Positions 5,110 through 7,491 of a DNA stretch of 7,491 nucleotides are shown here, in pieces. Position 1 is the first letter of the stretch. Each line of letters opens with the position of its first letter. This stretch comes from Synergistaceae bacterium (GTDB lineage: Bacteria; Synergistota; Synergistia; Synergistales; Synergistaceae), in assembly GCA_031271065.1 (NCBI GenBank), contig JAISWP010000044.1:1-7491 (forward strand), written 5' to 3'. The translations under genes were made by a program, and so were the position numbers. The notes under the pieces were generated by a model that worked only from the letters and a program-made list of their open reading frames with translations, had not been told where the DNA came from and searched no databases.

Positions 5110-7077
5110 TTACCGGAACAGGGGAGCCAGCACCAGGGAGACTACGGTCATCAGCTTTATGAGTATGTTGAGGCTCGGTCCCGCCGTGTCCTTGAAGGGG
5201 TCTCCCACCGTATCCCCGTTTACAGCCGCCGCGTGGGCGGAGGAACCTTTGCCGCCGTAGTTCCCGGATTCTATATATTTTTTGGCGTTGTCCCAGGCGC
5301 CGCCGGAATTGGACATGAATATCGCCATCATGACGCCGGTCACTATCGAACCGCCCAGCATCCCTCCCAGCGCCGGAGCCCCGAGACAGAGACCGACGAG
5401 TATCGGTACGACGACCGCCATCATGCCTGGAACGACCATCTCTTTCATGGCCGCGGCTGTGGATATGTCGACGCACTTCTCATACTCCGGACGCCCCCTG
5501 CCTTCCATTATGCCGGGTATCTCTCGGAACTGACGGCGGACCTCCTCTATCATCCGTTCGGCGGCCCTGCTGACGGCCTGTATGGAGAGCGCGCTGAAGA
5601 TGAACGGCAGCACTCCCCCTATGAAAAGACCCACCATGACCTTGGGATCCATGAGGTCGATACCGGACAGCCTGGTGGCCTTGGCGTAGGAAACGAACAG
5701 AGCCAGCGCCGTGAGAGCGGCGGAACCTATCGCGAGTCCCTTGCCGACCGCGGCCGTCGTGTTGCCCACCGCGTCGAGCTGATCGGTTATCCCGCGCACG
5801 CTCTCGGGAAGGTCGGCCATCTCCGCGATGCCTCCGGCGTTGTCGCTGATTGGCCCGTAAGCGTCCACCGACAGGACCATGCCCGTTATGGAGAGCATTC
5901 CGACTGCCGAACAGGCAATGCCGAACATGCCGCCGAACCTGTAGCCGATGAGAGTGGCGGCGCAGATGAACAGCACGGGGGCGACAGTGGATTTCATGCC
6001 TACGGATATTCCGGCCAGTATGTTGGTGGCGGTCCCGGTGACGGACGCCGCGGCGATCTCCCTGGTGGGGCTGTAGTCCGAGGACGTGTACATCTCGGTT
6101 ATCCTGCCGATTATGACGCCGCAGCTCACTCCGGCCGCGACGGCCCAGAAGAGCGTTATGTCGCCGAACATCCATTTCGTGAGGAAAAACGTGCTCGCGA
6201 TCATGAGGATCCCCGTAACGTAAAGCCCCCTATTCAGTGCGTTCTGCGGATTGCCTCCCTCGCGCACCCTGACGAACAGGGTCCCCAAAAGAGCCGCCGC
6301 TATGCCCGCCGCGCAGAGAAGCATGGGATAAACCAGCCCGTCCATCCGCATGACGGCGAACCCGACCGCCATAGCGGCCAGGATAGAGTTGACGTAACTT
6401 TCAAAGAGGTCGGCGCCCATTCCCGCGATATCGCCCACGTTGTCTCCCACGTTGTCCGCTATGACGGCGGGGTTGCGGGGATCGTCCTCCGGGATCCCGG
6501 CCTCCACTTTGCCTACCAGATCGGCCCCGACGTCGGCCGCCTTGGTGTAAATGCCTCCTCCGACCCGGGCGAACAGGGCGATGGAACTGGCTCCGAAACC
6601 GAACGCCGTTATGGCCTCGACGTCCCTGAAGATGATATAAGCCGCGAACACCCCCAGCAGGCCGACTCCGACGACCGTCATCCCCATAACGCTGCCGCCC
6701 CTGAAGGCGATGCCCAGCGCCTCGTTCATTCCCTTCAAGGCTGCGAACGAGGTCTTGCCGTTAGCGCTGGTCGCCGTTCTCATGCCAGCGTAACCGGTCA
6801 GCGCGCTGCAGAAAGCCCCCCCGACGAAACAGGCGGCGGCGGGAACGCCGAGATACCAGGCCAGCAGTGCGGCTGCGATTGCCACAAATATCACGAGCGC
6901 TTTGTATTCCCGGTAGAGGAAAGCCATTGCCCCCCCCTGGATGATCGACGACAATTCCTTTATCCGTTCGTTTTCAACAGCGTACGCATTTATCCTGGAA
7001 GCCGCGAATATCGCATAAGCGAGCGCAATCACCGCCGACGCGGCGATCACCATAAATAACGATGAAATTTCTTTCAT
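5110..7077 (-). CDS. hppA: Membrane-bound ion-pumping pyrophosphatase, predicted K+-dependent and Na+-type
   Basis: An integral membrane pump that hydrolyses pyrophosphate and exports Na+ and/or H+. The 655-aa protein is very hydrophobic with about 16 membrane spans, the family norm. Conserved cytosolic motifs are complete: DVGADLVGK (182-190), EDDPRNPAVIADNVGDNVGD (197-216), SDNAGGIAEM (411-420), and the C-terminal set GNYGGKGSSAHAAAVNGDTV (605-624) followed by DPFKD (626-630), carrying the Mg-PPi ligands and lysines. The K+ determinant reads GNTTAAVGKG: Ala442 and Gly445 replace the Lys/Thr of K+-independent enzymes, so K+ activation is expected. The gate glutamate is at Glu226 in DLFESYV, the placement seen in Na+-PPases, rather than shifted one helix turn as in plant H+-PPases. 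Na+ transport is therefore favoured but not proven, since some Na+,H+ or H+ types share these residues. The ATG at 7077 is chosen because AGGAG stands six bases upstream. A TTG at 7155 in the same frame would prepend 26 residues that fall in the promoter region. Confidence 0.95.
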   Translation of the reverse strand: MKEISSLFMVIAASAVIALAYAIFAASRINAYAVENERIKELSSIIQGGAMAFLYREYKALVIFVAIAAALLAWYLGVPAAACFVGGAFCSALTGYAGMRTATSANGKTSFAALKGMNEALGIAFRGGSVMGMTVVGVGLLGVFAAYIIFRDVEAITAFGFGASSIALFARVGGGIYTKAADVGADLVGKVEAGIPEDDPRNPAVIADNVGDNVGDIAGMGADLFESYVNSILAAMAVGFAVMRMDGLVYPMLLCAAGIAAALLGTLFVRVREGGNPQNALNRGLYVTGILMIASTFFLTKWMFGDITLFWAVAAGVSCGVIIGRITEMYTSSDYSPTREIAAASVTGTATNILAGISVGMKSTVAPVLFICAATLIGYRFGGMFGIACSAVGMLSITGMVLSVDAYGPISDNAGGIAEMADLPESVRGITDQLDAVGNTTAAVGKGLAIGSAALTALALFVSYAKATRLSGIDLMDPKVMVGLFIGGVLPFIFSALSIQAVSRAAERMIEEVRRQFREIPGIMEGRGRPEYEKCVDISTAAAMKEMVVPGMMAVVVPILVGLCLGAPALGGMLGGSIVTGVMMAIFMSNSGGAWDNAKKYIESGNYGGKGSSAHAAAVNGDTVGDPFKDTAGPSLNILIKLMTVVSLVLAPLFR

Positions 7078-7081
7078 AAAA

Positions 7082-7088
7082 CTCTCCT
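7082..7088 (-). promoter_or_regulatory. Shine-Dalgarno site deciding the hppA start
   Basis: The minus strand reads AGGAGAG followed by TTTT and the ATG at 7077. AGGAG is six bases from the start codon. This rules out the longer in-frame TTG start at 7155. Confidence 0.85.
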
Positions 7089-7117
7089 GCCTTCCGGGTT
7101 TTTTCAATGCAGATAAA

Positions 7118-7145
7118 ATAATACACTTTTTAATAAGTATATCAA
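7118..7145 (-). promoter_or_regulatory. Sigma-70-type promoter for hppA
   Basis: On the minus strand TTGATA (7140-7145, five of six matches to TTGACA) and TATTAT (7118-7123, five of six matches to TATAAT) are 16 bases apart. Transcription would start near 7110, leaving a leader of roughly 33 bases that ends in the AGGAG site. This is the most convincing promoter in the window. Confidence 0.7.
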
Positions 7146-7163
7146 TAACAAACAACCGATATT

Positions 7164-7340
7164 ATGCTTACTCGAGTTATAGTGAGAACCCCCGAATCAG
7201 TGATTCATCAAAAAAAATTCATAACGCATATATTTATTTCCGGCGGAATTGATGCTGGGGACAGAGATACAGCCTCAATTTACAGCGAAGATATGTTTGA
7301 TTTGGAAATACTGCCGGTTATTCATAATGATAATAAATAA
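7164..7340 (+). CDS. Possible small ORF, 58 aa, unrecognised
   Basis: An uninterrupted plus-strand frame runs from ATG at 7164 to TAA at 7340. It begins MLTRVIVRTPESVIH and contains FISGGIDAGDRDTAS and an acidic end, MFDLEILP. I do not recognise it. It has no evident signal peptide, membrane span or zinc motif. No Shine-Dalgarno site precedes the ATG, and a GTG at codon 7 is also poorly supported. Its codons are far more AT-rich than those of the neighbours, and it is the only candidate on the plus strand. The 14-bp hairpin begins seven bases after its stop, as a terminator would. It could be a recently acquired small gene, a fragment of a decayed one, or a chance open frame in AT-rich DNA; I lean to the last two. 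Confidence 0.22.
   Translation: MLTRVIVRTPESVIHQKKFITHIFISGGIDAGDRDTASIYSEDMFDLEILPVIHNDNK
7194..7206. repeat. 13-base odd palindrome GAATCA-G-TGATTC
   Basis: Perfect 6-bp arms around one central G, about 50 bases upstream of the hppA -35 box. The position would suit an upstream activator or repressor site for hppA. Function is unknown and chance is possible. Confidence 0.3.
7247..7280. repeat. Imperfect hairpin AATTGA-T-GCTG ... CAGC-C-TCAATT
   Basis: Six paired bases, a single T/C mismatch, four further pairs and a 12-base loop. It lies inside the possible 58-codon ORF, which suggests that the segment may be structured rather than coding. Confidence 0.35.
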
Positions 7341-7347
7341 ACCATCC

Positions 7348-7385
7348 GATATGTAACTGATCCGCCTTCGTATCAGTTACATATC
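7348..7385. repeat. Perfect 14-bp inverted repeat (strong hairpin, possible terminator)
   Basis: GATATGTAACTGAT and ATCAGTTACATATC are exact reverse complements around a 10-base loop (CCGCCTTCGT on the plus strand) whose CG/CG can add two more pairs. It is the strongest secondary-structure signal in the window. On the minus strand it is followed by GGATGGTTTATTTATT, an interrupted U-tract, and it lies 42 bases after the stop of the possible gene at the right edge, so a terminator for that gene is the simplest reading. It lacks the GC-rich stem and clean U-run of a textbook terminator. Confidence 0.8.
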
Positions 7386-7387
7386 AG

Positions 7388-7408
7388 CGTTTCGTCAAGA
7401 AACGTTTC
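7388..7408. repeat. Second inverted repeat CGTTTC-GTCAA-GAAACG overlapping palindrome GAAACGTTTC
   Basis: CGTTTC (7388-7393) pairs with GAAACG (7399-7404) around a 5-base loop. The right arm continues into a perfect 10-base palindrome (7399-7408), so CGTTTC also occurs as a direct repeat. It starts two bases after the 14-bp hairpin, making a tandem pair of structures. Confidence 0.6.
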
Positions 7409-7427
7409 AGGCGCGGATATGACTATT

Positions 7428-7490
7428 TTATGTATACATCCAGAGAGCGCCTTTATCCGCTCCTTCGACGTTCTCCCTGTATGTACTCAG
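7428..7490 (-). CDS. Possible C-terminal end of an unidentified gene, truncated by window edge
   Basis: The minus-strand frame is open from the right edge to a TAA at 7428-7430, giving 20 residues that include STYRENVEGADKGALWMYT. The composition is protein-like and the third positions are more GC-rich than in the adjacent island. The orientation matches all other genes. It is too short to assign. A plus-strand frame from ATG at 7419, with AGG seven bases upstream, is also open to the edge in the mirrored register; its Cys/His/Pro-rich translation looks like a shadow, but I cannot exclude it. Confidence 0.35.
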   Translation of the reverse strand: MSTYRENVEGADKGALWMYT

Positions 7491-7491
7491 G

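Larger units (their letters stand above)
7078..7427. other. AT-rich hairpin-rich intergenic island
   Basis: This 350-bp stretch is clearly more AT-rich than the genes around it. It holds the hppA promoter and ribosome site at its left end, a palindrome (7194-7206), an imperfect hairpin (7247-7280), a 14-bp perfect hairpin (7348-7385), a second hairpin and a palindrome (7388-7408), and a possible 58-codon plus-strand ORF (7164-7340). I recognise no tRNA, known riboswitch, transposase or CRISPR repeat. It may be a long regulatory gap, an untranslated RNA, or the decayed remnant of an acquired element. Confidence 0.6.

Noticed and set aside
4952..5476. 174-codon minus-strand ORF across the hppA 3' end and the dnaG leader
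   Set aside because: An Arg/Gly/His-rich out-of-frame reading of hppA that extends by chance into the gap. It has no ribosome site or family resemblance.
5053..7059. 668-codon plus-strand ORF opposite hppA
   Set aside because: It is in exact mirrored register with hppA, so it is open only because hppA lacks TTA, CTA and TCA codons. The translation is rich in His, Arg, Gly and Pro with no recognisable domain, while the minus strand encodes a complete pyrophosphatase.
7078..7155. 26-residue N-terminal extension of HppA from a TTG at 7155
   Set aside because: The segment contains the promoter (TTGATA-16-TATTAT) and the AGGAG site for the ATG at 7077. The extension has no conserved character.
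7346..7408. CRISPR repeat or integron attC site
   Set aside because: There is a single hairpin pair, no regularly spaced repeats, no cas genes, no integrase, and no attC-type R-box pattern that I can see.

Overview
The window reads as chromosomal DNA from a GC-rich bacterium, probably anaerobic. Every confidently identified gene is on the minus strand and every one is a housekeeping gene. I lean towards Synergistota or a related deep-branching, Gram-positive-like lineage. The reasons are the dnaG-rpoD order, a short (415 aa) primary sigma factor without the long proteobacterial insert, and a predicted K+-dependent, Na+-type membrane pyrophosphatase. The lineage is inference: there is no rRNA or other phylogenetic marker that I can place by eye.

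Layout in transcription order (right to left). At the right edge (7428-7490) is a possible 3' end of a gene. Next comes an AT-rich island (about 7090-7427) rich in hairpins, with a 14-bp perfect inverted repeat and a possible 58-codon plus-strand ORF. Its left end carries a good sigma-70-like promoter for hppA, the membrane pyrophosphatase (5110-7077). After a gap of about 190 bp with a 6-bp inverted repeat, a tight cluster follows: dnaG primase (3131-4918), rpoD (1882-3129, one base after the dnaG stop) and rqcP, an S4-domain protein (1597-1869, 12 bases after rpoD). A 108-bp AT-rich gap with an inverted repeat precedes eno (208-1488). A ridA-like gene starts 12 bases after eno and runs off the left edge (1-195).

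Functionally, the dnaG-rpoD-rqcP unit links replication priming, housekeeping transcription and rescue of stalled ribosomal subunits, a variant of the classical macromolecular-synthesis operon without rpsU. eno-ridA joins lower glycolysis with removal of reactive enamine/imine intermediates. HppA would recover energy from pyrophosphate made in biosynthesis, including DNA and RNA synthesis, as an ion gradient.

I did not find a new defence or mobile system here. The items most worth a second look are the hairpin-rich island at 7150-7427 and a possible -1 slippage site in the inter-domain linker of dnaG, where an in-phase A AAA AAC heptamer is followed 14 codons later by a -1 frame stop in a TA repeat.
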